Part shown: positions 1-11,919 of the stretch, piece after piece
How positions within the stretch are numbered: the stretch's first letter is position 1
Layout: every line of letters begins with the position of its first letter
Assembly (NCBI GenBank): GCA_022539475.1
Contig: VCMS01000142.1
Coordinates: 1 to 64,000 of the forward strand
From: Gracilaria domingensis
Taxonomy: Eukaryota; Rhodophyta; Florideophyceae; Gracilariales; Gracilariaceae
Direction of reading: 5' to 3'
Length of the DNA: 64,000 nucleotides
Notes under the pieces: model-generated
The model's input: only the letters and a program-made list of their open reading frames with translations
Databases searched by the model: none
What the model was told of the DNA's origin: nothing
Position numbers and translations under genes: made by a program

Positions 1-3000
1 CAGTTCCCGAGGGGGTCGGCGGTCGTGCTCCTAGCTCGTTCGGACATTCCGACACCTCGCTGGGGGGGCGTGGTGGTGGTGGTACTGTGCGTGAGACCGC
101 TACCGGAAACGGTGTTCGCTGGCGACGGGCGGACAGTGGGCGCGCCGCAAGCGTCCGGTGGCGTGCCGATGTAGCATTGGTGGTACGAACGTGGAGCCCG
201 TGGATACCCCAATGGGCGGAAGTTGCGTCCGGATCGGGGTGGAAGCTCCTAGCCTCCTGCTTCGTGACCCAGGTACCGTGCGGGTCGCGTCAGCGTCTCG
301 CCTAGGTGCACGTTCCCGCAGTGCGAGCGCGCCTAGTCAGCCATCGAGGTCATCGGGCAGCCACCTGGTGTTATGCCCAACGCGCCCGGTTGCAGGCACT
401 TCAAGTCCGTTCCAGCGGCGGTCATGTTCCCGAGAGGTGGCTCGGCGTGGGTCGGAGCCTACGTGTACGGGAGCATTCGACACCTCCCGTCGGGGGCGGG
501 TCGTTGTCGTACGCCGTGCATCGGTACCGTGGCGTATCCAACGAAGACCGTTGCCGGCAGTGAAAGAGTATTCCAGAAGCCAAAAGTTACTCGGGTCGCT
601 GAGCGTAGCACGCTGTCCAATGTCCGTCCGCACGTGTCCTTGGAAACATGCGTTAGTGCTCTCCTCGTGCTCATTCTTCGCTTTGACGTCGGCTGTCAAT
701 GCTGCGAATCCCGTCTGGACTAGAAGTTCGCGAATACTGTGATAATAGCTTGTCGTGATGTCTCCGACGTCAGAACGCGATAAGATTAAGAGCGGAACAT
801 GGAAGAGGCGTCATCGTGCATAGGCGATAAGTCCGGCCAACTACGGCGGCTGATCGCCCGCGTTGCGTGTCAGCGTGATCACAATCCGTTGTTCTTTGGG
901 TTCGGTTCCCGAGCCCGTCACGTGCTTGGGGAGTAGTGGCGTTTTGTCCGGCCGACGGACTTCCGGCTGCTTCTCTCCCCCTCCTGAAGGGTGTTGCCGA
1001 TGTCGTACGAACTTCGCGCGCCCGGCGCCACGCCAGTATCTGTTGTTCGACAAAGGGGGCTGTGACGCGCGGGATGTTGGGCGGATTTCTAGGGGTCGAT
1101 TCGCGGTGTAGCCGTCCAGCGTACGCTATTGGACTCGCTTCCGGCCGTATTGCGGTGCGCTACGATGCCGGGTTCCAACCAGCGCAAGAACGTACGAATA
1201 TCGGGTGGCGCGTAGGCAATCGGCGCGGTCGCCACGACGTCGTCCGGGGAATGGTCCTCCGTCTGGGTACAGCGCGGGTTGCCTCCCCGTGTACGTTCGG
1301 TCGGTCCACGGGCCTCACTCGTAGCGGCGCGTGCTCAGGACGGCGAAGCGCGTGTGACCGCGCATCAACTGGAGGACGGTGTGTTCGATACCGTTTTCAT
1401 CGATAGTAACGGGTTAAGTGTTCGGTCTGGGCTATGGCACTTCTTGAGACGGGTATCGGGTGGAAGGACCGCGTTCCGGGGCAGTTTAGTTGGCCGAAGA
1501 AAGTCGTTCTCTAGGTGTACTCGTTAGGTCTCTGTATCACGGTGCTTGTGTAGTGCACAGAATATGGGCTCAGTCCAACATGATGAGCAACTTGCCCGTC
1601 CTTTCCCCGAGAACGTAGCGCGAAACCGGACAGTCCTCAATCTGTAAGTCCGTCCTTGTACGCGCGTCTGCTGTGCGCGTGTGGCGAGCCTTGCTCTCCG
1701 CGGATCTGAAGCGTCAGCAACATCGTAGGAGGCTTAGCGTCGTCGTTATACGCTTCAACTGGCCAGCGCCGCGACCGCTGAGTCGGTGTTGCAGGCAAAG
1801 CGACGCTCTATGGTTCGTCTGATGAATGGAGCGCCTGGGGCGGTAGCCTCGTTAGTGCGACCCGCGAACGGGGTGGTTCCGATGGACCTATGCCACCTGG
1901 AGGTTATATCCGTCTACGTAAGGGTGGACATTATGGCTGCCAAGTCCTCTGGTGGTTCGCTACGAGTGGCGGAGCGCTGCAACTCCTCACCAGTGACGTC
2001 TTTGCCTTGGACTACCCTTCGTGCCACGCGCCGTTTGTTGGGTCGATGAATACCCAGTGGTCGAAACTGCTTCGCTGCCAGTGCGGAGCAGACGGGCTCG
2101 GAAAAACTTCGACGTTGAACTGCGGGTCGTGCTCGGGCTAGTAAGCAGTTTGCGGGCGATCCCGGTACGCGGTATAGCACCCTTTATGTTCAGAATCGTC
2201 TCTTGGCGGCTACCCCGCTTCGCTAGGGCGGCTGGGTGACCGCAGCCGGTAATTTGGCCTCGGCTCAGCGATGCTTTGCACTAGAACCGCATCGTTCTAC
2301 TACCCAGGGATATAGCTGCATCGTTAAAGGGCTCCTCGGTAAAGCGGTCCCACTATGTCCATGGCATAATAAAAGTTCCGAGGCCGGACCTGCTGCTGGA
2401 AGCCGCTCAGCAGCTTCTCGCATAACGGGGATTCCTTTGTACGGGCTGAGCAATGACGGGACAATTGCGCGCTTGACGTCGGAAAGACGGTCTGCTGTGG
2501 CTCCATGTCGCGGAGTTTTGGCCCCCCCTAGGATAGCTCCCCACCGTACGCTGTTTCGATGAACCAATTCATGTGCCACCGATCGCTTGTCCGACCAAGC
2601 CGGGATAGTGCGCCAGGTTAACAGAACGCGTGCCTGCAGGACTCGGACACCTTCTGTAGGCGCCCGTCCAAGCCGTGAGCGTCGTATGGAGTACTCGTTT
2701 CGCGGCCTCGACACGATCCGAACAAGTACACCCGTTGCCCGACATCCTCTCCGTTACCCAGGTTGATTGGCGAAAGGTCCTGCGCCTCTGAGCTCGCGAG
2801 TTCTCGAAGCGTCTCGCATGGCGTACGATTTCGGAGTTCTTCCTCTGCCGTGGGCGCAGTGCCAGCACTTCCGCAGTATTCGCCTGCGGTGTATCTCCCG
2901 TTGTTCAGTGTTCTTGGCCACATCGATGCAGACGTTCGGTGATTATTCTTGGCGCTTCCGCTACGTCTGACTGTTGTTGTATAACGAGCATCCGTCCGTC

Positions 3001-6000
3001 CCGGCCAGCGGATCGTCGAGCATGAGGAAGCAGCAGAGGGACGCTTCGTCGTCTCAGCGTGCCAGATGGATCCTCGTCCCGTCCGTTTGAGAATGCGGCT
3101 GGAGCAGTTGACATTGCGTGCTTGCGAGCGCTTTAGATACCCGCGATCCAGTGATGATCCATCGGACGGATCAGTACACTACCGGATGCAGGCCCGTCGC
3201 GACGACCCCCGCCTGCGAGTGCGGATCCTGCAGGCGTCACGCATAGGTTCAGTATCACACCTCAACGTGTTGTGACTGCCAGTGTCGATGAACCAGGAAC
3301 GTTCGTGGTCCTATTCCAATACGTGCGCGAGAGTGTGCCAGGATATCCATTACTACAGCGAGGCAATTCCCCGTTCGGTCGTTGAATCAACTATTGCGCG
3401 CTCGGTCTGGGGTTAGCTCTCCATCCCGGCCTCCAGGTATCCGATTGGGAGCAAGGGACCCGGGTTGCCTCCGGAAGGAGGGCAAACAGTCAACCTGTAC
3501 TGTCACATCGCCGCCCGCTCGCGTGTGTCACACGTTACGGAAACTCGGATATCCTTTTCTCTATCGCTTGGCGATAGCAGTATCGGCGGGCCGTAGCGTC
3601 GTGCCCGAGAGTTCCGAATGCTTCGTATTGGCTCGTATATCCTGCCGGCTGTTTGCCGGCACCCGACGCTAGCATTAGCGCGCTGGTGCCTTTTCGAGGT
3701 TTCCTGATTCGAGGGGAGCCGCTATTCTGTGCGAACGTTCATGTATCGGAGACCGGTGCCCCGGGTAAGACGTTGCAAAGACCAGGAACGTGGCGAGGAG
3801 GGCCGTAAATTCCCTCTGCCTGTCACTTGGCGTAGTGGCGGCTTCGCCCTGCTTGATGCCTCCTGCGGGTAACTCTCGGTAGCCGACCATCCTTCTGGTC
3901 ACGCTTCTCGCGCCTCTCGCCGAGGATGAATGCCTTATGACGACACCCGACCGTAGGCGTTCGACCGTCTCCACTAAGTAAATATGTACACTTTGGTGTC
4001 AGTCGTAGCGTTCATCCTGCGGAAACGTAGCCCTGTCGAGATTCCGTACGTATTCGTAGTGCATATCTTCTTATCGTTCTGAGTAATGATCACGTCATCC
4101 AGCGTTAAACAAGTGCGTACACTCTCGACCACCCCTCGCGATAACACGTAGATAGAGGGATGTTCCGAAGCCGCATGTGAACCGTAGCTTCCGGCGCTCT
4201 CTTGAGTCCAAAAGGCCTCTGACGGTGACCGCCGCTAGAAAGGCCCATGTGGGACGTAAATGTCTCTCCTTGACTCGTCGGCCTCTTCCACTTCGGAGAG
4301 TCTGCCAGTATCCGCTATTGGGCGTCCTAAGTCGTGCGAGATATCCAATAGCAGTACTCCATAATACTCGGAGTCTCATGGGCAACTGACGTCCATGCCC
4401 TGGCCAGAGATGGTATCGTGTATCACTCCCGTACGGTCCAGCGGATTTAAACGGGGGACGGTAGTCCGACGCAAATAACGTAGGCTTCCATCGTTTCTTC
4501 GTGGCGATATATCGAATCCGAACGCGGACTGCATCCCGCAATCTGCCCAGCCGGGCTTCTCCGATAATCAACTGCTGCTGAGCCTCTATGCTGGTTGGGT
4601 GTGCGGGTATCCCTCTATTCTCCCAGCTCCGCGTCGGCTGGTCCTGGCGACGGTATGGCATCTGGTGAAACTGCATCGGCTTGTGCGGGTTCCAGCTGTA
4701 TCCGATGCTTTGCGGCGAAGATCGTATGCCCTAATCGGCCATCCACTGTCTTGAAACGGCCGGAGAGAGTTCAATTGGCTGTACCGCACTGACGGTTTTG
4801 GAAGCTGCTCGGCTTACGTCTCCTACATACCGTCTCGCTCTGTGTAACGCAGTCCGGGGGGCGCAATCGGGCGCGTGGTCATAATCGCCGTGAGGTTGGT
4901 CTACTTTATCTACCTCCCCTTCCTTAGTAGTCGTCGCTCTCCGCGGACTATCGAGGTGCAAGGGGTCGATAGAGTGCTATAGGGACGGGAGGGCAGACAA
5001 TCAACTGTTACGTTGTGAGGTCGCACCGGTTCGGTCCAGACGTTAGGCATAATCTTTTGTAACAAGAAGGAACGTCCGGACGTAGACTCATACGCCGTCG
5101 CGAGCAGTGTTAGCTCTAACGAGCGCCCGTGCTCGGTAGGCTGTGAGTGTAGAAATCCAGACGACGCCTTGGTTGTTACTTGTACCCTGGTTATGCAGAG
5201 CATCGGGGTAAGGCGGCTAACAGGTCTGTGCAGACGTGTATCTTGTTAGAGTACATGCGCGTACACTCGTTGATGGTATTCCGTACGACGTGGCGTAGAT
5301 GGGGACCGTTGCGTCGGAGCTAAAACTCGAGACAACCCGCCGTGAGAATGTCGGGCAGGTAAGCGATCGTCCGTTTGGGTGTGTGGTGCTGAACTAGGTC
5401 CCAAACGTAAATACGATCGATAAAAGACGTTGCCGGCTCACCGAACGCTTGGCGCAGAGGTGCGAACCACAAGAAATGGTACTCGTACCGTGCACAGGGT
5501 TTTCCAATGCGGACAGCGAGCGGAAACACCACGACGCATCCATACGGTTGCGTGACACGTGACGCTCGCGAACAATGCCGGTGCTTTAGTCCGCTTCCGG
5601 CATCGATTAGACTTGTGCCCAATCGCGGGTGGAAGTGCCTGCTCAGTGGATCCGAACGAGCCGCTCCGGTATCTGAGGGACACCGTGACGGATACATTAG
5701 GGTAGATGTGAGGCCAACGGGAAAGCGTGAACTTTGAATGGCACTCGTCGAGAGTAAAACAAAGCTACTCGTCCATACGTCTCACATGGCCGGTGTCGTA
5801 CGAGATGACCTCTCTGTTCTGTACGCCGCAGCTGATTGCTCTGATGGCTTGTTATTCCCCCGCGCTTTGCGAGGTAGACGACGGTCGATGCGGGAGGATA
5901 ACTGATGCGCCCCTACCATCCTCGGCTACGGTTTTTCACTTTCCCAAACGGATATCTTCATAGCCAGCATTCGACGTGGCCTCCGAGGCAGCTCAGAGTG

Positions 6001-8950
6001 GTCTTAATCTACGGTACTGAGTGCGGACCATAGATTATAAGCGGAAACCGATATTGGGCTCATGCGGGTGGTACCGGTCTCAGTGCACGATCGTTGCCGG
6101 TGCCGTAGGTAGCCGACAACTTTCTCGCGCGCCGGCTTGGAGTTTGCTCGCGGATTGCGAGGAGTTTAGCCTAACGTCCGGTGGAAGAAGTGACAGCAGT
6201 GGCTCTCGCGAGAGGCAAATCCTGCCGGACAGGTTCCTGACGCTGCGCCAGAGGTGCGCATATCGACCTTTGCCGGGCGTACCGAGGAATGACCGTGCGG
6301 AAGTCGCTGGCGTGCGGGTTTGCAGCTGGACCTGTTGCTAGGGTAAGGCTTGAGGGAAGGGTACGACGCATAAAAGATCCCTGGGAAACATGAGACATCT
6401 TCGCGTGTCGTCGACAGGGAATACGTCGAGGCCGAGAGGGACTCACCTGGTGCACCTCCTATGCTACCGAGTGGCCACGAGGCGAGCATACGTAGTCTGC
6501 GTGGCCACCGAAACGAGCTGGCGGCGGAGGGCGCGGTGAGTATCGCCGTATGATTCCGCATAACGGGCGAGCGCGTCGTATCCGATACAGGGATAGTGGT
6601 AGGTGATCCAGCACCTTTGACCGGAGTGGCGGGCAAAAGCTTCGACCAATAAGACCCATTCACAAGTCACTATTCGGTGCGTACTACGTTACCAACCGGA
6701 GGGCTTTCGTCCAGAGCTTCTGGGGCGAATTCCGTTCCCGGACATCCCTGACGACTGGGATGTAAAACGTCTAATCCCTCTGCGGACGCCCGTGCGAGGA
6801 CTTCATCCTGCGTGAGGTGGTTCAGTAAGAGCAAATTTACCACCCTCTTCGTAACCGTATTGAGGCGCTTCAAGTCGCGAGGCCTTCGACCGCTCCCGAC
6901 TCAACCATTGAGGCGGGATTGGACCAGAGCGTGTGCCGGGCCCGGTTAGGTAGAACTGCGAAGCACCAGCAGTGCGCGCTCCTTCTGTCACGTCACGTTA
7001 GTTGGTTGCAAGCGAGTTTAACACGCTCCAAGGAAATTGAGATTACGGAGATGGGCAATCCGTATCCGGGAAAATGAATGTCCTGTTCATCTGGACGCTG
7101 CAATTTCTTTGATAGCCGCGCGAATCTGCGTGCTACCTTCGAGTGTACTTATTGGCTGCGCCGAATGAGCCGGTACGTACTGTGTCCACAACCTTGGTAA
7201 CTTGACGTTCAGAGCGTCGGGAGCGCTTAAGCGTCACACTTGTCATCAGGAACGTCGCCGTTCGACTTGCGTTTATCTTCGGCGGCTTTAGAGTCCCCAG
7301 AGTCACCCGAGTCGGTCTGCTCATCTTCTGATGATGAGAGCGAGGCACGCGGAGCAGTATCTGAATGTCGTCGCCCTCTGCGGCGGCGACGATTCTTCCG
7401 TCACGACGGAAACTGTCCGAATCGGAATGCCTTGCCCGGTTTTACCGCCTCGTTGCGTGATCCCCCGCTCGCTCGGGAGGAATGCTCGAGCTTCCGTCCG
7501 GGCACCCTGAGGGTACTGGTGGATAGACACCTGTCGATTCCTCTCGATCCCTTCTCCATTTCCGGTCGCCATGTCTCTCACCCGACTAGGTGGCCGTTGT
7601 CCGTTTGTCAGTAGCATATACTTTGGGGTTGGGTTTGGACGCGATGCGGAGTTAGCTAGCTAACCGAAAGCAGGCCAAAGGTGTTACTTCAGTCTCTGGC
7701 ATTCCGCGTTCGGACGTCTGGATCCCAGGCATTCGTTCCACGATGCGGTGTATGATCGGTTGTGTCACGACGCATTCAATTCCGGGATACGCGTCCTTGA
7801 AGAATAATTCGACCGCCATGTGTACATGAACCGATCTCCGTGCGAGTCCCGTCCAGGGCGTACGGGGCTTATTCGGCCATAGTCGTGGGGTGTCTCCGTC
7901 CGTCTAGCGTATGCTCGGGAAGTGCCGCCGTCCAGGGTACAATTCAGTTCTCAAAGGGGCCCGGAGTTCTTACCTCTCTTTTCTTCCTTCGTCCGATTGG
8001 AGTTCGCAGAAGTTGCCTTCACGGATGACCGATTCCGGGCTCTTCTGAGGGTCACGTAGGCCGTCGCTTCAGACTTCGGGTGCTCCGCGGCCTACCGAGC
8101 ATGGTCGAATGCGCGCGAGGGCGGCCAAAGTGGACTCAGCATTGTCTTCTGCGACCTGCCGTTCTCCTTGATCTCCGTGTGGGACGTTCGAGCTCATCTT
8201 CGAGTATCGTTTCCAATTCGGTGCTGTAAACTCCGTGCGGTCTCGAATTCCACTTCTAAGTCGGGAGACCAGTGTGATATAGTACGTATCGGGAGAAAAC
8301 CCGAAGCGGTCTTGAGGCGACGGAGTTAGCTGGGCTCGAGGGAGCGACTGTAATGAATCCGTACGGGGAGTAAGGAGGAAGCACCGGGCGTCAGGGGAGA
8401 GTGGGCGTGGTATTCACCAAGCACGTTCAGGAGCGTGCAAAGGGTACGAACGGCTCCTAATAAACCTGTAGGTACTTAGCTTAACGCCTGTCGAGTAGCC
8501 TACTTGACGAGCAAGACGTACGGCAAAGGGGCTTCGGTGTTTTTTACAACGTATAGGTCGTTGGCGGAGGTTGGGGTCTACCTAATTATCGGGTCTAAAC
8601 CCGCGCTCTGTGCAGCCTCTAGGTACGCAACTACAGTACTATATTACGCCTTCACCGTCCGACCGCACACGTGTCCTACGCTACGTTTTGGACCGATATC
8701 CGATGCGGGGACAATCACGCGATACAGACTATCCGCTCGGGCCAGCCCGACGACGTACGACACGCACTCCTCTCAGAATCCACTACCTCCGTGCGGTCAG
8801 ACCAGATCGTGCATACGACAAAGCTTATCCGCAAGACAGCTCCTTCATGTCGTCTTCCGATGATGAATCGAGTTAGGACCCTGTTCGGGGGTTGGTTCTG
8901 GCATCATGGACGAAGGACCCGTACGAACCGGACTCAGGGTAGGGAGAAGT
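1..8950. other. Gene-free block without recognisable features
   Basis: No reading frame here exceeds about 195 codons, none resembles a known domain, and the short frames on both strands have no consistent codon preference. The DNA is rich in CpG and looks almost random. The word gttcccgag recurs at about 4, 424 and 906, with loosely similar sequence after the first two, so part of the block could be very old tandem repeats. A short acidic frame on the minus strand near 7226-7400 (reading SSSEDEQTDSGDSGDS and ending in a stop) could be a remnant exon, but this is weak. The block ends where transposon copy B begins. Confidence 0.6.
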
Positions 8951-8984
8951 ACGTCTGTTTCTTGCAGATGACTAGTTTTTGAGA

Positions 8985-9091
8985 GGGTCGTCAGAAATGG
9001 CCAAGGGCGTCCAGTTAAAGATTCTCAATTTTTGAAAAAATATCGAGATCAATTATTTCAAAATTTGCAGATAATTGCTTGGGTCGTCCAG
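8985..9091 (+). promoter_or_regulatory. Left terminal motif cluster of copy B
   Basis: Three copies of GGGTCGTCCAG, two of them mutated, occur at 8985-8994, 9005-9014 and 9081-9091. Copy A has the same three motifs intact in the opposite orientation at 36,865-36,964. Repeated short motifs at the ends of CACTA-like elements usually bind transposase. That role is inferred from position only. Confidence 0.5.
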
Positions 9092-9583
9092 AATCGCTGT
9101 GCAGTAAATACTGGGGGGTTTTCCACTCTGCTAGTTCTTTAGTCGAGGGCTACCTGAACCGTATTTCGCGAAGTCTAGGTTCAGTTCCATAAGGTGCACA
9201 TTACACGATACCTTCTGCGAATGATACCCTGCAACGCATGGAAGTACTAGGCTAAACAGATGAGCCCATCTCTGAAATCATACACGTTTTATTCGTATCA
9301 TTCTTCTATCGACCGCTTTTGCTAACCATTACTCGCCTATTATTACCATGTACCATTCCCATGATGAAGCGGGTGTAGGCGCAATCTGGCGCAAGATGCC
9401 GCAGAGGGCCACCTGCACGAAATGCGTATCGGTAAAACACATACGCCACTCCGAGGAGGATAGGCGCGAAGGCTCATCCTCTCCGTTTCCTCATGTAGGG
9501 AAACATGGCCCAATGCATTTTGGTCCCTAACTTGAGAACCGTGCACCGCAACTCGTGAGCTACTCCGCATCAAAAGTCATTTA

Positions 9584-11150
9584 CCTGTATACGCAAGCAG
9601 AAATTCATCCAAAGTTAGTCCAATGATCCGTTAGATACATTTGAAATTGCGATGGACGTAGCTAGGAATAAAACGAAACAGGAAACGTTGCCTAGAAACA
9701 GTCGGAGGGACCTGGTAACTCGCAAACGAAAGAAGAAGCAGGAAAGTTGAGCGGTTAGATTACCAGCCCCACCATATCATCGGAAACGCAAAGTGTCGAA
9801 GCGAGAACTCACAAGCAGGACACCGAGAGATGCCCATGCAGCAAAACAACCGCAAGACGAAAAACGTAAAACGAGAATCTAGCCATATATCCAAACAAGT
9901 ACCAGAAATCGCCTAATCCCGAAACAGTCAGACAGTAAAACGACCAATTCATTTTGGTCTCTCAAGATCGATGATGGATCTGGAGAGAGGAAATCAAATT
10001 GGCGTTTAGCCTGTATACGCAAGCAGAAAGTATCCATAAGTTAGTCAATATCCGTTGGAAACATTTGAAATGCGATGGAACGTACCATTGATAAAACGAA
10101 ACAGAAACGTTGCGCTAGAAAAGTCGAGGGACCTGGTAACTCGCAAACGGAAGAAGAAGCAGGAAAGGGATCGGTTAGATTACCAGCCAACCATTCATCG
10201 TAAACCGCGAAAGGTGTCGAAGCGAGAACTCACAAGCAAGACACCGAGAATGCCCATGCAGCAAACATACCGCAAGACGCGATAAACAGAATCTAGCCTA
10301 TATCCAAACAAGTACCAGAATCGCCTATCCCGAACAGTCAGACAGTAAACGACCAATTCATTTTGGTCCTCAAGACGATGAGATCTGGAGAGATGAAATA
10401 AATTGGTCGTTTACCTGTATACGCAAGCCAGAAAAGACCATAGTTGATCAATTGCTCCGTTGGAAAACAATTTGAATTGGCGATGCGAACGTACATGATA
10501 AAACGAAACAGAAACGTTCGCTAGAAAGTCGAGGGAACCGCTGCGTACCGCAACGAAGAAGAAGCAGGGAAAGGGATTCGTTAGATTACCAGCCCACCAT
10601 ATCATCGTAAACCGCGAAGGTGTCGAAGCGAAGAACTCACAAGCAAGGACACCGAGAATGCCATGCAGCAAAACATACCGCAAGACGGATAAACAAATCT
10701 TAGCCTATATCCAAACAAGTACCCAGAAATCGCCTATCCCGAACAGTCAGACAGTAAAACGACCAATTCATTTTGTTCTCTCAAGATCGATGATGGATCT
10801 GGAGAATGAATAAATTGGTCGTTTACCTGTATACGCAAACAGAAAGTACCATAAGTTAGTCATGCTCCGTTGGAAAGCATTGAATTGCGATGGAACGTAC
10901 CATTGATAAGCAAAACAGAAACGTTGCGCTAGAAAAGTCGAGCGACCTAGTAACTCGCAAAAGAAGAAAGAAGGAAAGTGATCGGTTAGATTACCAGCAA
11001 TCCATTCATCGTAAAACGCGAAAGGTCTCGAAGCAAGAACTCACAAGCAACGACACCGAGAATGCCCATGCAGCAAACATACCGCAAGATGCGATAAACG
11101 AGACAGAAACCTATGTCTCAACCAAGTACCAGAATCGCCTATCCCGAACA
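9584..11150 (+). repeat. Tandem repeat, about 410 bp x 3.8, in the subterminal part of copy B
   Basis: The start phrase cctgtatacgcaagc recurs at about 9584, 10,010, 10,414 and 10,826, giving units of roughly 426, 404 and 412 bp and a partial fourth. Each unit holds the same short basic reading frame (rich in Lys and Arg), which shifts frame between copies and is probably not coding. Copy A has a single such unit, at about 35,950-36,370 on the other strand, so the array expanded in B or contracted in A. Confidence 0.85.
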
Positions 11151-11424
11151 GCAGAGCTAGAGCCTATGGCGCAACGAAATGAACTATGGTCGCGTACTTA
11201 CAGTCGTCGTTTGGGTTACCGGTTCCCGTTTTCACCCTTCAACTCGTTCTATATCTTGAACAAATAGAAGAAGTTGAGGTGATTAGCTTATTTCCTGCCG
11301 TTTCCATGTCGCAGAGCGCGAAAAACGCGGTGAGGATTGGTTAGTTTAGAGCAAAGATACGTGGAAGGATATGGAAGAAACGTACGAAAGAACTGCACGG
11401 AATACATCCCTGAGATACGGATGA

Positions 11425-11497
11425 CTCCGTCCTACTTTCTTCCGCCTCTACTTTATGGAGCCTCCATAAAGTGTGAGGGCGGGAAAGTACGACGGAG
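11425..11497. repeat. Imperfect hairpin shared by copies A and B
   Basis: The sequence running from ctccgtcctacttt to aaagtacgacggag forms a long imperfect inverted repeat centred on two copies of tccataaag. The equivalent hairpin in copy A lies at 35,222-35,296. Its conservation in two copies marks it as part of the element. Confidence 0.65.
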
Positions 11498-11919
11498 CGG
11501 ATTAATAAACGCGATGATATCGATGGCATGGCTCACGACGGTAACGAAGTTCGGACGTCGGATGCGCGGCTGCGGCGGGAGGAAGAGATTTATTTTCGGT
11601 GCGAGTTGGACAAGGTGTACAGCGTTACAACGTTGGGAAACCACAGGTTTATAACCAGTGTAGATAATACGAGACAGTACACCCTTGTGTTGAGGTCGAC
11701 GTGTACCTACGTTCCTTATTGAACGAAAGCACGTGATTTAAAACTCAAATATATCTCCGGTCTCAGCATGCGTCCGATCTTGACTGTCGCTCGACCTCGC
11801 TTCTCCCTTTCGGACGCCCTTCCCTTGCAGTCTTTGTCGTCGTTTCTCGTTTCAGTTCTTCTTCCAGTGGTCTGACTACTGTAAACACTAGAAGAAAAAA
11901 AAAGCCAGAACAAAAAAAA

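Noticed and set aside
158-742. A 194-codon plus-strand frame in the first block
   Set aside because: Random composition, overlapping frames of similar quality on both strands, no domain.
10055-11267. Basic short proteins encoded in the 410-bp repeats
   Set aside because: The frame shifts between repeat units and from copy B to copy A, so selection for a protein is not supported.
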